Assembly (NCBI RefSeq): GCF_027595985.1
Contig: NC_073304.1
Location: forward strand, 216,038,500-216,102,499
Origin: Sorex araneus
Lineage: Eukaryota; Chordata; Mammalia; Eulipotyphla; Soricidae
Direction: 5' to 3'
Length of the DNA stretch: 64,000 nucleotides
Both the position numbers and the translations under genes were made by a program. The notes under the pieces were generated by a model. It ran no database searches. It was not told the origin of the DNA and saw only the letters and a program-made list of their open reading frames with translations. Below, piece after piece: positions 10,918 through 21,370 of this stretch (the first letter of the stretch is position 1; each line of letters starts with the position of its first letter).

Positions 10918-11045
10918 GTGGAGTTGGGGGCCACGCCAGCAGTGCTCAGGGACTACTCAGAGATCAGTGCTCAGGGGTTTCTTCCCAGTGGTGCTGGGCA
11001 TCAGACTCAGGGTTCCTGCATGCACAGCATGAGTGCCAGCCCTTC
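10918..11045 (-). mobile_element. Diverged antisense SINE
   Basis: GGGGGCCACGCCAGCAGTGCTC at one end; the head is eroded. Confidence 0.55.
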
Positions 11046-11065
11046 TAGCTATCCACCTACCCTAG

Positions 11066-11334
11066 GGAGCACTGTAGCACTGTCACACTGTCATCCTGTT
11101 ATTCAATTTGCTCAAGCGAGCACTAGTAATGTCTCCATTGTGAGACTTGTTACTGTTTTTGGCATATCAAATATGCCACGGGTAGCTTGCCATGATCTGC
11201 CGTGAGGGCAGGATACTCTCAGTAGCTTGCCGAGCCCGGAGGGACTCATCCCTCTGAGAGAGACGGAGGAATCGAACCTGGGTTGGCCTCGTGCAAGGCA
11301 AATGCCCTCCCCACTGCGCTATGGCTCCAGACGA
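11066..11334 (-). mobile_element. Long-class SINE, antisense
   Basis: Starts with the complement of the hexamer tail (CACTGT..CACACTGTCATCC). It then has the body (GAGACTTGTTACTGTTTTTGG, ATGCCACGGGTAGCTTGCC) and the shared antisense tRNA head (GCGCTATGGCTCCAG). It carries an extra GGGACTCATCCCTC segment near 11241. Confidence 0.85.
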
Positions 11335-11451
11335 GGTAGGATAATGTTTTAAAACGTTTCTCCCAGCTAACTTCTTGTCTGGTCCCCCCCTCTCTTTTCC
11401 TTTTCCTATTATTTCTCCCCCAGCTCCACCCCATAGAATGTATTTCTCTTT

Positions 11452-11802
11452 GGAATGGAGAGACAGCACAGTAGAAAAGGCTTTGCCTTGCCAGCCTTTG
11501 CCGGACCAGCCGACCTGGGTCCGACCCCGAGCCTTCCATACAGGAGCAAGCCCTGAGCACTGCCAGGTGTGGCCCAAAAATGAAAAGAAAAAAAAAGAAA
11601 AATAAATAAATAGAAAAGAAAGAAAGAATGCATCTCATGGAGGCAGAGATGGCATCTGTACAGCAGATAAGGTATTTGCCTTGCAGGAAGCTGAGCCAGG
11701 TTTGATCCCCGGCATCACATATGTCTGATTCTTGAGCGCAGAGCTGGGAGTAAGCCCTGAGCATTGACAGGTGTGGACCCCAAAACAAAACACAACAAAA
11801 AG
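11452..11802 (+). mobile_element. Two plus-strand SINEs
   Basis: 11452-11625 (internally shortened, AAAT/AAAG tail) and 11640-11802 (B box GGTTTGATCCC, (CAAAA)n tail). Confidence 0.7.
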
Positions 11803-11937
11803 AACATATCTCCTTTCTCTTTCCTTTAAATACCTTGCTTCTTTCAGTGTAAATAAAATTAAAGCACTATTTCTTTTTTTTTTCCAGAACCCAATTCTCT
11901 CATTTTACTACCAAGCAGCAAAGCCTTGTTCTTGTCA

Positions 11938-12050
11938 CCTGGAGGAAAGTAAGGGACTTGGGGATCCACATGGGGTGCTGGAGATCGAATCCAGTTTGGC
12001 TGTGTATAAGGCAAGAACCTCCTACACCCTGTACTATTGCTCCAGCCCCA
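11938..12050 (-). mobile_element. 5' half of an antisense SINE
   Basis: Only the head half is clear: GATCGAATCCAGTTTGGC to CTATTGCTCCAGCCCC. Confidence 0.65.
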
Positions 12051-12101
12051 GGTTGGAATACTGCTTGATTAAAGTTCTCTGAACATTTATTCTTTTTATT
12101 T

Positions 12102-12545
12102 GTTTTTTTGTTTTGTTTTTGTTTTTGGGGAAAGGCCACACCCGGAAGTGCTGGGTGCTACTCTTGGCTCTGGGACCTGGGATTGCTCTCCAGTGTTGGG
12201 AACCTGGGGATCACTCTTGGTGATATTGGACCTCACTTCCTGACAGTATTGGTGCTCAGGCCACCTGGGTCACACCTGGCAATATCTGGGAGGCCACCTG
12301 GTTCTGGGATCAAACTTGGGGTCTCATTCATGCCAGGCAGGCACTTCGCACTTTGCACCATCTCCTAGCCCCTCTTTTTTTGAGGGGAGGTCACACCCGC
12401 AGATGCTCAGGGGTTACTCCTGGCTCTGCACTCAGGAATCACTCCTGGTGGTGCTCAGGGGACCATATGGGATGCTGGGAATCGAACGCAGGTTGGCCGC
12501 GTGCAAGGCAAATGCCCTACCCACTGTGCAATCGTTCCAGCCCCC
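12102..12545 (-). mobile_element. Expanded old SINE followed by a younger one, antisense
   Basis: 12102-12371 is an old antisense copy enlarged by repeats of its own GATCACTC..GGTG body segment. 12372-12545 is a complete younger antisense copy. Confidence 0.7.
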
Positions 12546-12569
12546 CTCTTGAGGTCTTAAAATGTTTGA

Positions 12570-12735
12570 GTGACCAGAGCGATAGTATAGCAGGTAGGGT
12601 ACTTGAATGCAACCAACCAGGTTCTATTCCCTGACACCCCACATGGTCCTCTGAGTTCTGCGAGGAGCAACCCCTGAGCACAGAGCCAAGAGTAAGCCCT
12701 AAACAAACCATGGGGTAAGCCCAATAACAAAAATG
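12570..12735 (+). mobile_element. Diverged plus-strand SINE
   Basis: Head AGCGATAGTATAGCAGGTAGGG and B-box region GGTTCTATTCCC. Confidence 0.65.
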
Positions 12736-13050
12736 TTTGAAAGACTGAGTACCTGAGTGTGGCCCCAAAACAAAACAAGACAAAACAAAAAAAGAGAAAT
12801 ATTTCTATATGTCCTCTCTTTTTTCGCAGCAACACTGAAACACAAGATTTTTTTTCTTCCCACAGCACAATAAGAAAGTGGGTATAGAGGGAGGTTGTGA
12901 ATTTTCAAAACTCACAAGAAGTTGTGTCAGATCAGAAACCAGAAACTGGGTTTCTCTGCGAGTGTCTCAGCCAGAGTTTTGTTTGGGGGTTGATTTTGTT
13001 TTATTTGGGGGCCACACCTGGCTGTGCTCAAGACAAAAATGCAGAGGATA

Positions 13051-13219
13051 GGGGCTGGAGCGATAGCACAGCGGGTAGGGCATTTGCCTTGCACACGGCT
13101 GACCCGGGTTCGATTCCCAGCATCCCATATGGTCCCCTAAGCACCGCTAGGAGTGATTCCTGAGTGCATGAGCCAGGAGTAACCCCTGTGCATCACCAGG
13201 TGTGACCCAAAAAGAAAAA
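13051..13219 (+). mobile_element. Young short-class SINE with clean TSD
   Basis: Near-consensus copy with exact A-box-like TAGCACAGCGGG and B box GGGTTCGATTCCC. The target duplication AAAAATGCAGAGGATA lies at 13035-13050 and 13220-13235. It has landed beside an older antisense fragment (12985-13032). Confidence 0.95.
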
Positions 13220-13382
13220 AAAAATGCAGAGGATATAGCTTACTTAAATTCATTGCCCTTGGAAAATGAACCTCTCTATTCCTTGTCTCCACCTTCCACC
13301 TCAAAAAAAATAAATAAAGTAAAATGAAAACCAAAATTAATAACATCATCCCTTTGCTACATGAGCAGGAGGAAAAGCAGCA

Positions 13383-13585
13383 GGGGCTGAAGAGATAGAA
13401 TAGTCGGTAAGGTGCTTGCTTTTCATGCAACCGACCTGGGTTCAATTCCCCCCCCCCCCCCCGACATCCCATATGGTCCCCTGAATACTGCCAGGAGTGT
13501 TTCCTGAGTGCAGAGCCAGGCGTAAGCAATGAGTACCACGGAATGTGATCCAAAAACAAAATTTTTTTTTTTTTTAAAAAAAGAA
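13383..13585 (+). mobile_element. Short-class SINE with C15 tract at the B box
   Basis: The CCC after GGTTCAATT has expanded to a 15-C run (13448-13462). Confidence 0.8.
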
Positions 13586-13589
13586 GAAA

Positions 13590-14680
13590 AGCAACAGCAG
13601 AAGATACCCGAGTGGCCGCCACTGGGACTGGTGCGGTGGGGCAGGGCAATGGGGCGGCCACTGGGGCTTCCGTCTCTTCTCCCCATCAGAGACGGAGAAT
13701 GACAAATTGAAATTGTCATCACAATTTCCAGAAAAGATGCCAAAGCCAAGCAGGAATTTCACAGACAACCCCCATCACACATTTATGGATCTTGGAACTT
13801 TTCCTGACTGCTCTTTGTCCTCGGGCCTCCCTAACCCCACCCCCCACCCCACCCACCCCCATTCTAGATAAACAAGCAAGGTATTTGACCTCGTGGCAAT
13901 TGAAGACCTCTGGGCCTTGAGGGACCACACTGCAGCCAAAAGTGCTAACTGAGGTTATCCTTTCTTTCCCGAACTTGAATCTGGTCCTTCAAATCCATGC
14001 CTCCCCCATAAGCACCTTATCACCCTGCCTTTCTCTTTTCCCTTCCCTCCTCTGGTCCTCTCTTACTCCAAACACTCAGATCTCTAGCTAAGGAGGTCCT
14101 TATCACTGTGTCCGTAGCAGGCAATGGGAGGGCTTATCTTCATTTCTAAACTATGTGACTAACTCAGTGCCGTGCCAAGCCCATTGTTGAGACTTAATGT
14201 TTCTGGATTAGAATGAGCCTCAACTGGCCTCAGCACCTCCTCAGTTCCACAGAATTCTGGGTTCCAGGGGAGAATGAGGCTGACTAAGCCCACTACAGCC
14301 TTCCTGTGTGCGGAAACCCACCCAGAGGCCAGGAGGGGGAAGCCACTCCTCTGCAGGGGGAAGGCTTGGCTCACAACCCCCGAGATCCTGCCCCGTTCTT
14401 TTTCTTCTGCTTCTTGTTAAGGCAATCATAAAATTGCTCCCAAAAGATACTTTCATGGGCAGAGTGCCTAAAAGAATGGGCTTTGGACTGGTTACGGATA
14501 AGGATAGAGAACAGTGTCTGAATTGTGTTCTTCCGAATCACTAAAAAACTTAGGTTAGCATTTGATTGACACCTAAGTAGAGTAACATCCACCAAAGAGG
14601 TGTCTGGCTAGGAGAGGTTAAGAGGTTCAAATAGTATTTGTATGATTCTTATTTTATTTATTTATTTTTTAGATTTTGTT
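13590..14680. other. About 1.1 kb of unique intergenic sequence
   Basis: The longest repeat-poor block in the left third. It has C-rich and T-rich patches but no exon, promoter or RNA gene that I can support. Confidence 0.5.
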
Positions 14681-14771
14681 TATGGGGGCCAGAAAGATGC
14701 TTGCGTGCATAGGAGTAGCCTCTGAGCACTGCTGGCTGTGAGCCAACCCCCCCTCCCAAATTGTATGTGTG

Positions 14772-14934
14772 TGTTTTGGGACCACACTTGGTAATGCTCA
14801 GGGGTTACTCCTGGCCCTGAACTCAGGAATTACTCCTAATGGTGTTCGGGAACCATATTGGATGCTGTAAACCAAAACCGGATGGGCCACATACAAGGCA
14901 AGTGCCCTTCCCTCTGAACTATCTCTCTAGCTCC
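14772..14934 (-). mobile_element. Diverged antisense SINE
   Basis: Complete in outline, from TTTTGGGACCACACTTGG to CTATCTCTCTAGCTCC. A 60-bp plus-strand scrap precedes it at 14684-14745. Confidence 0.7.
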
Positions 14935-14947
14935 TTGTACAATTTTT

Positions 14948-15123
14948 TTTTTTTTTTGCTTTTATTTGGGTCACACCGGCGATGCACAGGGGTCACTCCT
15001 GGCTCTACACTCAGGAATCACCCCTGGCGCTGCTCAGGGGACCATGTGGGATGCTGGGAATCAAACCCGGGTCAGCCGGGTGCAAGGCAAACGCCCTACC
15101 CGCTGTGCTATCACTCCAGCCCC
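14948..15123 (-). mobile_element. Young antisense short-class SINE with 16-bp TSD
   Basis: The target duplication TCCTTGTACAATTTTT lies at 14932-14947 and 15124-15139, partly merged with the T tail. Confidence 0.93.
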
Positions 15124-15137
15124 TCCTTGTACAATTT

Positions 15138-15250
15138 TTATACTGTGTGACCTTGGACAAGCTATTAAAATCCCTCTTCCCTCAACTTTCTTGACCCAGG
15201 GAGTAGGGATAATGTTGCCTATGTCATAAGGTTGTTGAAAGAATTTAGTG
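15138..15250 (+). repeat. MIR fragment
   Basis: TGTGTGACCTTGGACAAGCT, a pyrimidine-rich CCTC..TTTCTTGA stretch, GGGATAATGTTGCCTA and ATAAGGTTGTTGAAAGAATT follow the order of the mammalian-wide MIR consensus as I remember it. Confidence 0.8.
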
Positions 15251-15346
15251 GTCTGATTTAGAGTCCCAAATCTCTCAGCGCAGTTATGTATATTTAAACT
15301 AGCTTTTCTACTGAACTCAAATGATATTGATAAAGGATTGGTATCA

Positions 15347-15520
15347 GGGACTGGAGAGATAGTATAGTGGGTAGGTCACTTGCTTTGCATGCAGCTGACC
15401 GGGATTCAATCCCTGGAACCACATAAGGCTCCCAGAGGGCCTCCAGGAATGATTCCTAAGTAAGTACAAATTCAAGAGTAAGCCCTGAGCACAGCCAGGA
15501 GTGGCTCAAATGAAAAAAAC
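15347..15520 (+). mobile_element. Short-class SINE
   Basis: Plus copy with a small AAGTAAGTACAAATTCAAG change near its 3' end. A tail-half scrap lies at 15556-15627. Confidence 0.75.
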
Positions 15521-15659
15521 TAACCCTTGCCTCAGATTTTATCTTAGACACCTGATGCCCTGAGCGCCGCCAGGAGCAATCCCTGGACACAGAGGCAGGA
15601 AACCAAAAACCAAAAAAAAAAAAAAAAATTATTCCAATAAAGTAGTGTCATTTTTTCTG

Positions 15660-15722
15660 CTAAACTACTGTCACTGTCATCCCATTGCTCATCAATTGCT
15701 CGAGCGGGCACCAGTAACACTT
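15660..15722 (-). mobile_element. Long-class SINE, 3' fragment
   Basis: Only the hexamer tail side is present: CACTGTCATCCCATTGCTC and GAGCGGGCACCAGTAAC. Confidence 0.8.
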
Positions 15723-15740
15723 TTTTAAAAAATCAATACT

Positions 15741-16170
15741 GTAGGGGCAGAGAGACAACTCAAAGAATTGAAGCACATGAATGCTGTGGGGTCCCTGGGT
15801 TCAACCCCCCAGAACCGCTGGTCCCCGAAACACAGGTGGGAGCCGTCCCTAGGTACTGCTATTTGCCAAAACAAACAAACAAACAAATTTGGAAGCTTAG
15901 ATGATGGTCTATCTGGGAAAGCTAATTAATTGAATGGATGATAGAAGTATGATTTTTAAAAATTCTTTTAATTTTCCTTCCCAGGACTGGAGTGATGGTA
16001 CAGCATGTAGGGCACTTGCCTTGCACGTGACCAACCTGGGTTCAATCCCCAACACCCCATATGGTCCCCAAACCCCACCAGGAGTGATTCCTTAGTGCAG
16101 AGCCAGGATAAGCTGTGAGCATCATTAAGTAGAGCCCAAAACTTTAAAAAAAAAACAAAAAAAAAAAAAC
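15741..16170 (+). mobile_element. Two plus-strand SINEs
   Basis: A very diverged copy at 15741-15890 with an (AAAC)n tail, and a better one at 15983-16170. Confidence 0.7.
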
Positions 16171-16186
16171 TCTCTCTTTTTTAGAC

Positions 16187-16514
16187 AGAGAAGGGGACAC
16201 CTAGTAGAGAATGTTGGGAGGACCCACTTGGGTTGAAAGCTGCGTACCAAAAGTAAACTATAGACCGAACATAATGCCCACTCAGTACTTCTATTGCAAA
16301 CTACAACACCCAACAGGAGAGAGAACAAAAGGGAATGCCCTGCTGCAGAGGCAGGATGGGGTGGTGGGGGTTGGGATGGTGGTGGTGGGAGAGATACTGG
16401 GATCATTGGTGGAGGAGAATGGGCACTGGTGGAGAGATGTAAACTAAATACAAACATGAAAGTTCATAGGTTTGTAAGTGTACCCCACAGTGATTCACTA
16501 ATAATTTTTTTTTA
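16187..16514 (+). mobile_element. L1 3'-terminal fragment (5'-truncated)
   Basis: About 330 bp matching the 3' end of the L1 at 51.9-54.8 kb: GAATGTTGGGAGGACCCA.., CTATTGCAAACTACAACA.., the G-rich stretch at 16360-16400 and TGATTCACTAATAA. Likely target repeats of the form CTCTCTCTTTTTA flank it (about 16171-16186 and 16517-16530). Confidence 0.85.
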
Positions 16515-16732
16515 ATCTCTCTCTTTTTATGCTGCTTTGGTGATGAAGTGGATCTACACATATTTGATTAAGGTGCTCACACACCTCAGTTATGATATAC
16601 TGTAGAGGTCCCACACCACAGTTGTGGTTTTCACACTTTGTTTTGGTGCCAGGTGAGTATCCCAAATCACAGTGTGGCCAAGATTGTGCTTAGGGCACGT
16701 GTGATGATTCTAGGGACTAAACTCAAAGCTTC

Positions 16733-17113
16733 AGGGTTGGAGCAATAGTGCAGTGGGGAGGGCTCTTACCTTGCACTCAGCTTACCTAGATTCTAGCCCC
16801 ATCACCTCATAGGGTCTTTTGAGCTTGCCAGGAGTAATTTCTGAGCACAGATTCAGGAGTAACCCCTGAACACAGTCAAGTGTGGCCTAAAAAAAAAAAG
16901 ACAAAACAAAACTGAGCTGTCCCTGAATCCCATTAAAAATAATTTTTCTGTTTGTTTTATTTTGGGGCCACACCCGGCGATGCTCAGGGGTTACTCCTGT
17001 TTCTGAATTCAAGAATTTCTCCTGGTGATATTCAGGGGGCCATACAGAATCCAGGGGTGTGAACCTGGTTTGGCTGCATGCAAGGCAAATGCCCTACTAT
17101 TGCTCTGTGCCAA
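16733..17113. mobile_element. Plus then minus SINE pair
   Basis: 16733-16910 plus (diverged B box) and 16946-17113 minus (TTTTGGGGCCACACCCGGCG to CTACTATTGCTCTGTGCC). Confidence 0.75.
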
Positions 17114-17527
17114 CCCTTCACAGTGTCCAAATTTAACAGGGATGTGGTGAATACCTATATTTAAGTAAAAATAAATAAAAAATTAATTGTACAGGGAAGA
17201 GTAGGACTGGTTTGACAGCATTTTATGTGAAAAGGGCTTAGGGCTCATCAAACCCAAGGCAGCCGCAGTTTCATAAAGTGACACGATGTTAGATCAAGAG
17301 AGATTATAGCCTCACTGTTCTGAGCGGACCAGTTCTATGTATCCTACGTGTAAAAGAGCCCAGGCAGCATTGGGTAACAGCGATGGGAATACTCAAAACT
17401 TTGTGCCTTCAGTGACAGACTCCCTGAGATCTTCCTATGTCTCCAACTTTGCCAACCAAGCTATGCCTTCAAGGGACAGCCTGATGCACCATCATGAATG
17501 TCCAGCCAGCTAGTGTTTCCTCTCTGT
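17114..17527. other. Unique intergenic sequence
   Basis: Nothing recognised. Confidence 0.4.
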
Positions 17528-17702
17528 TTTCTTTCTTTTTTTGTTTGGTGGCCTCCCCAGATGGGATTTAGGGGATATTTCTGGCTCTGTGCCTAGGAGT
17601 GACACCTGGCAGTGCTCAGGGGGCCCTATGCAGTCCCACGATTACACCTGGGTGCACTGAATGTAGGTGAGGGCTGTCTCCCTTGTGCTATTTTTCCGGC
17701 CC
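17528..17702 (-). mobile_element. Diverged antisense SINE
   Basis: GTTTGGTGGCC..GCTATTTTTCCGGCCCC. Confidence 0.65.
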
Positions 17703-17939
17703 CGTGTACAGATGTCTATGCAAGTTAACCCTCTTGTCTAGAGCTTCTACAACTCCTGACTCTGTACCCTGCAAATTCCCGCTCATCTCCCCAGACTCAG
17801 CCCAAGAGTGGCTCCCACACTGACCTCTGCACCTTCCCCCATAGTTTTACTTCTACAGAGTCATTTATTATTCTTTTGCAATTTTTGGGGGTGTACTTAC
17901 GAGCTGCTTGCGAACCAGAAACAAACACATCTCTTTCAT

Positions 17940-18002
17940 CCTTAGATCCCAGTGTTTAAAGCAATGCCTGTAAACGCTCAATAAATATTTATTGAATCAA
18001 TG
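17940..18002 (+). repeat. MIR 3' end
   Basis: AATGCCTGTAAACGCTCAAT followed by AAATATTTATTGAATCAATGA has the form of the MIR 3' terminus. The AATAAA inside it is part of the repeat, not evidence of a gene end. Confidence 0.7.
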
Positions 18003-18049
18003 AGGTTGGATGCTTTGAACAGAGACATGTAAAAATTTTAAGTTATTAT

Positions 18050-18146
18050 AGGGCTGGAGACATAGGGCAATGGGCTGACTGTTTGCTTTGCATGTTGGAG
18101 AGCCAGATTCAATCTCCAACATGGATGGGCCCCTGAATTGCTGGGG

Positions 18147-18181
<35 letters not shown>

Positions 18182-18440
18182 TGTGTGTGTGTGTGTGTGT
18201 GTGTCTGGGCCACTCCCAGCTGTGCTCAGGGCCCATTCCTGGCTCTGCACTCAGGACTCACTCCTGGCAATGCTTGGAGGACCATATGGGGTGCCGGAGA
18301 TTAAACCTGGGTCACCTGCGTACAAGGCAAGCACCTTACTCACTGTACTATATCACTCCAGCCCTGCCCCTGAATTGCTGAAAGATTTTCCTAAGCACTG
18401 AGCCAGATAGCCCCTGGGCACCACTGGGTATGATCCAAAA
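18050..18440 (+). mobile_element. Old SINE split by a nested insertion
   Basis: Head part 18050-18143 and tail part 18381-18440 belong to one plus-strand SINE; the gap is the antisense element at 18144-18365. Confidence 0.8.
18144..18365 (-). mobile_element. Nested antisense SINE with (GT)n tail
   Basis: Antisense copy whose tail is now a (GT)n run (18151-18204). The target duplication GCCCCTGAATTGCTG lies at 18129-18143 and 18366-18380. Confidence 0.9.
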
Positions 18441-18597
18441 ACAAGAAAAGAAAAGGAAATGAAAGAAAAAAAGAAAAGCATAGAAAAGCAAAGAAAAGCA
18501 AAGCAAAACAAAGAAAAGAAAAGAAGAAAGAAGAAAAGAAAAGAAGAGAGAAGAAGAGAAAAGAAAAGAAAAGAAAAGAAAGAAAAGGAAAGAAAGG
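18441..18597 (+). repeat. (AAAAG)n-like purine repeat
   Basis: AAAAG/AAAGC/AGAAG units forming the expanded tail of the interrupted SINE. Confidence 0.85.
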
Positions 18598-18775
18598 GGC
18601 CTGGAGTAATAGACAGTACAACAGGTTGGGTTCTTGCATGCATCTGACCCAGATTCGATCTCCAGCATCCCACATGGTCCCCCGAGCCCCATCAGGAGTG
18701 ATCCCTAAATGCAGAGCCAGGAGTAACCCCTGAGAAAAACTGAGCATGCTCCCCCACAAAAAAGGAAAGAAAATA
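18597..18775 (+). mobile_element. Short-class SINE
   Basis: Plus copy with B box CAGATTCGATCTCC; the 3' end has changed to CTGAGCATGCTCCCCCAC. Confidence 0.75.
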
Positions 18776-18909
18776 AGTGAAAAGACAAGAAAGATAGAAG
18801 CTAGGAATCTGCTACAAAGGTTACATCCTGAATTGACATTGAATTCTAGAGGCTCTCTGAACTCACTAAAGTCTTTCTGTGCAGCATAGGTTATAGAAAG
18901 TCCTTTCTA

Positions 18910-19070
18910 GGGGACCAAAATGATAGTATAGCAAGTAGGGCATTTGCATTGCATGCAGCCGGCCTGGATTCAACCCCTGGAACACCATAGGGTTCCCCAG
19001 CACTGCCAGGAGTGATCTCTGAGTACAGAGCCAAGAGTAGGCCCTGAGCACTGCAGGGTGTATGTGTGTG
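18910..19070 (+). mobile_element. Diverged plus-strand SINE
   Basis: Head ATGATAGTATAGCAAGTAGGG; the tail merges into a TGTGTG run. Confidence 0.7.
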
Positions 19071-19129
19071 GGGTGGGGTGAGGGGTTGCAGTGGAAGGGA
19101 GTGTTTTTTCTAACTTCTTGCTCACTGAA

Positions 19130-19345
19130 GGCCAGGGGCATAGCTTATGGGCTATAGCACCCACTTGCCTTGGGCAGTTCAGTTCCCCCAGCACTGCATG
19201 GTACTCCGAGCACTGTCAGGTCAGGTGTAGCGCCAAAACAGAACAAAACAAATAGTAATAAAGACACTTCTTTTGCGTACAGGAGATCTGAGTTCAGTCT
19301 CTAACACTGCAAAAAAAAAAAAAGAGAGAGAGAGAAAAGAAAAGA
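19130..19345 (+). mobile_element. Two SINE scraps
   Basis: 19130-19250 has an ID-like head (GGGGCATAGCTTATGGGCTA). 19262-19345 has a B-box core (GAGTTCAGTCTC) and an A then AG-rich tail. Confidence 0.45.
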
Positions 19346-19458
19346 AAAGAAGTCATCTAGGAGCATCTAAGTGTCATCTGGAAGAGGAGCTCACAATTGG
19401 AGGGAGGGCACATACAGAGCAGAGAGTGAGAATTCTGGTTGTGACAGGCAAGAGAGAT

Positions 19459-19465
19459 GCACACA

Positions 19466-19497
<32 letters not shown>
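19459..19497 (+). repeat. (AC)n microsatellite
   Basis: About 19 AC units with one AAAC break. Confidence 0.95.
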
Positions 19498-19499
<2 letters not shown>

Positions 19500-19966
19500 T
19501 GGAAAGAGTTGGGGCCCAAAATCAATCCTGGCGGCGCATTCGGAGGCTGGGCCAGGCTTCTCCATCCTATCCTCTCAAGTTCAGAACTTGGGGTTCCAGC
19601 CATGTAACTGTCTCCTCTCTGTCCCCCACCCCTGCCAGGCCCACTCTTTTTCCCTCCCCTTAAACAGCCCTTATGGAAACTCTGAAACTTGTTTCTTTTC
19701 TTCCAGATGGGGAGTGCTGGCAGAAAGAATGTTCTGGTTTGTGCACAGTGACTCCATTCTCCCTTCCAAGGGATAAACTCCAATCTCCTCTGTTGGAAAC
19801 CAGTTAATGTCTTCAGGAAGCATGACCCGAATTAGAGAGAGATTTGGACCTATGAATGAAGGGGGTTGGGGGTAAGAAAATAGTCTTCAGCATTCACCAG
19901 TACAGTGACCCACAACGGTATGTGGATCTAAATATCAGCAGATGACTTAAAAATGAAATCTAGAGG
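19498..19966. other. Unique intergenic sequence
   Basis: Pyrimidine-rich in its first half; no exon supported. Confidence 0.45.
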
Positions 19967-20120
19967 TGGGGGACCTGGCTCAAGGGCCAAGGGCTTCTGT
20001 TTTTTGTGCACTTGTCCTGAGTTTGACTCCTGGCACTGTGTGGTCCAATGAGCACCGAGTCAAGAGTAGCCACCAAGCACAGACACACATGGCCCTGAAA
20101 CCAAAAGAGTAAAAATAAAA
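19967..20120 (+). mobile_element. Very diverged plus-strand SINE
   Basis: GAGTTTGACTCCTGGCAC B-box region and AAAAATAAAATA tail. Confidence 0.5.
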
Positions 20121-20128
20121 TAGGGGGC

Positions 20129-20240
20129 AGGCTTTTTCCACTCTGGAAAAGCCTGTGTTCTCTCTTGAACATGTATTTCTTGCTTTCTCTTCCCGGCTTT
20201 TTCCACTCTGAAGAAACCCTTGTTCTCTCTCGAACACATA
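20129..20240 (+). repeat. Diverged tandem duplication (about 66-bp period)
   Basis: GGCTTTTTCCACTCTG..AA..C..TGTTCTCTCT.GAACA occurs at 20129-20171 and 20195-20237 with several substitutions. Confidence 0.8.
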
Positions 20241-20290
20241 CCTCTCTCTTTTTCTCATCCCTCAGATCTTTTAAAATTTCTTTCAGTCAT

Positions 20291-20470
20291 GGGGCTGGAG
20301 CAATAGCACAGCGGGTAGGGCGTTTGCCTTGCACACGGCTGACCCGGGTTCGATTCCCAGCATCCCATATGGTCCCCTGAGCACCGCCAGGAGCCAGGAG
20401 TAATTTCTGAGTGCATGAGCCAGGAGTAACCCCTGTGCATTGCCGGGTGTGACCCCCCCAAAATAAAACA
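20291..20470 (+). mobile_element. Young short-class SINE
   Basis: Near consensus. The direct repeats TTTCTTTCAGTCA and TTTCTTTTAGTCA flank it (about 20277 and 20472). CAGGAGCCAGGAGTAA is a small internal duplication. Confidence 0.9.
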
Positions 20471-20506
20471 ACTTTCTTTTAGTCAAGACTATTGGGGGGG
20501 CGCGGG

Positions 20507-21370
20507 TGGCTGGAGAGAGAGTATTGTGGGTAAGGCACTTGCTTTGCACTCAGCCAACCCAGGTTCGATTTCTGACATCCCATATTTTATCCCAAGCAAG
20601 AACAGCAGCAATTTCTAAGTGCAGAGCCAGGAGTAACCCCTGAGCATCACCACGTATGACCCAACAACCAAAAAAAAAGAGAAAAAAAAACTACTTTGCT
20701 TCATTTTAAAAATAAATAAGGATAAAAAAAACTTATCAGACAACTTTAATAAATAAATAAATAAGGGCCAAAGCAATTGTACAGCTTCCCATATAGTCCC
20801 TCTGAGCACTGAGTGAAAAGCCAGGATTAAGTCCTGAGCACCACTGGCACAAAAACAAAAATAAATAAATAAATAAATAAAGGGGCCTTAGAGATAGTAA
20901 AAGGGCTAAGATATTTGCCTGACATAAGGTTCCATTTGATCTCCGGTGTCTCATATGGTCCCTTAAGCACTGCCAGGAGAGATCCCAGAGCACAGTAAGG
21001 AGCAAGCCCTGAGCACTGCTGGGTATGGCTTGAAAAAAAAAAAATGAATAAAAATGAAAATGGAATCTGTGTTTAATTTAGACCCAACCTCAGGATCATG
21101 GACTCCTTGATTGGCCTTCTTTGAATCTTATGTAACTCTAGTGTTTTTAACAATTTCCTGTGGAAACATATAGCTCTCATTTCCACAGGGTAAAAAATGA
21201 GAGGCTGGAGAGAATTCAGCGGGGAAGATGCTCTCCTTGCTTGCAATCGACCTGGGTTCCATCCTCAGCATTCATATGATCCCCCCCTGCACCACCAGGA
21301 GTAATTCCAAAGTGCAGATACGTAAATAACATGAGCATCGCTGGGGATTGCCCCCTCCAGAAAAAAAATA
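20507..21370 (+). mobile_element. Array of four plus-strand SINEs
   Basis: 20507-20690, 20764-20880 (internally deleted, losing the B box), 20881-21042 and 21200-21370. The AATA repeats between them (20745-20764, 20862-20880) are tail remnants. Confidence 0.7.

Noticed and set aside
13051-13219. tRNA gene suggested by A and B boxes
   Set aside because: The spacing and flanks are those of the SINE head, the same sequence occurs dozens of times, and no acceptor stem closes.
17979-17990. AATAAA as the end of an unseen upstream gene
   Set aside because: It lies within a MIR 3' end and has no open frame or exon before it.
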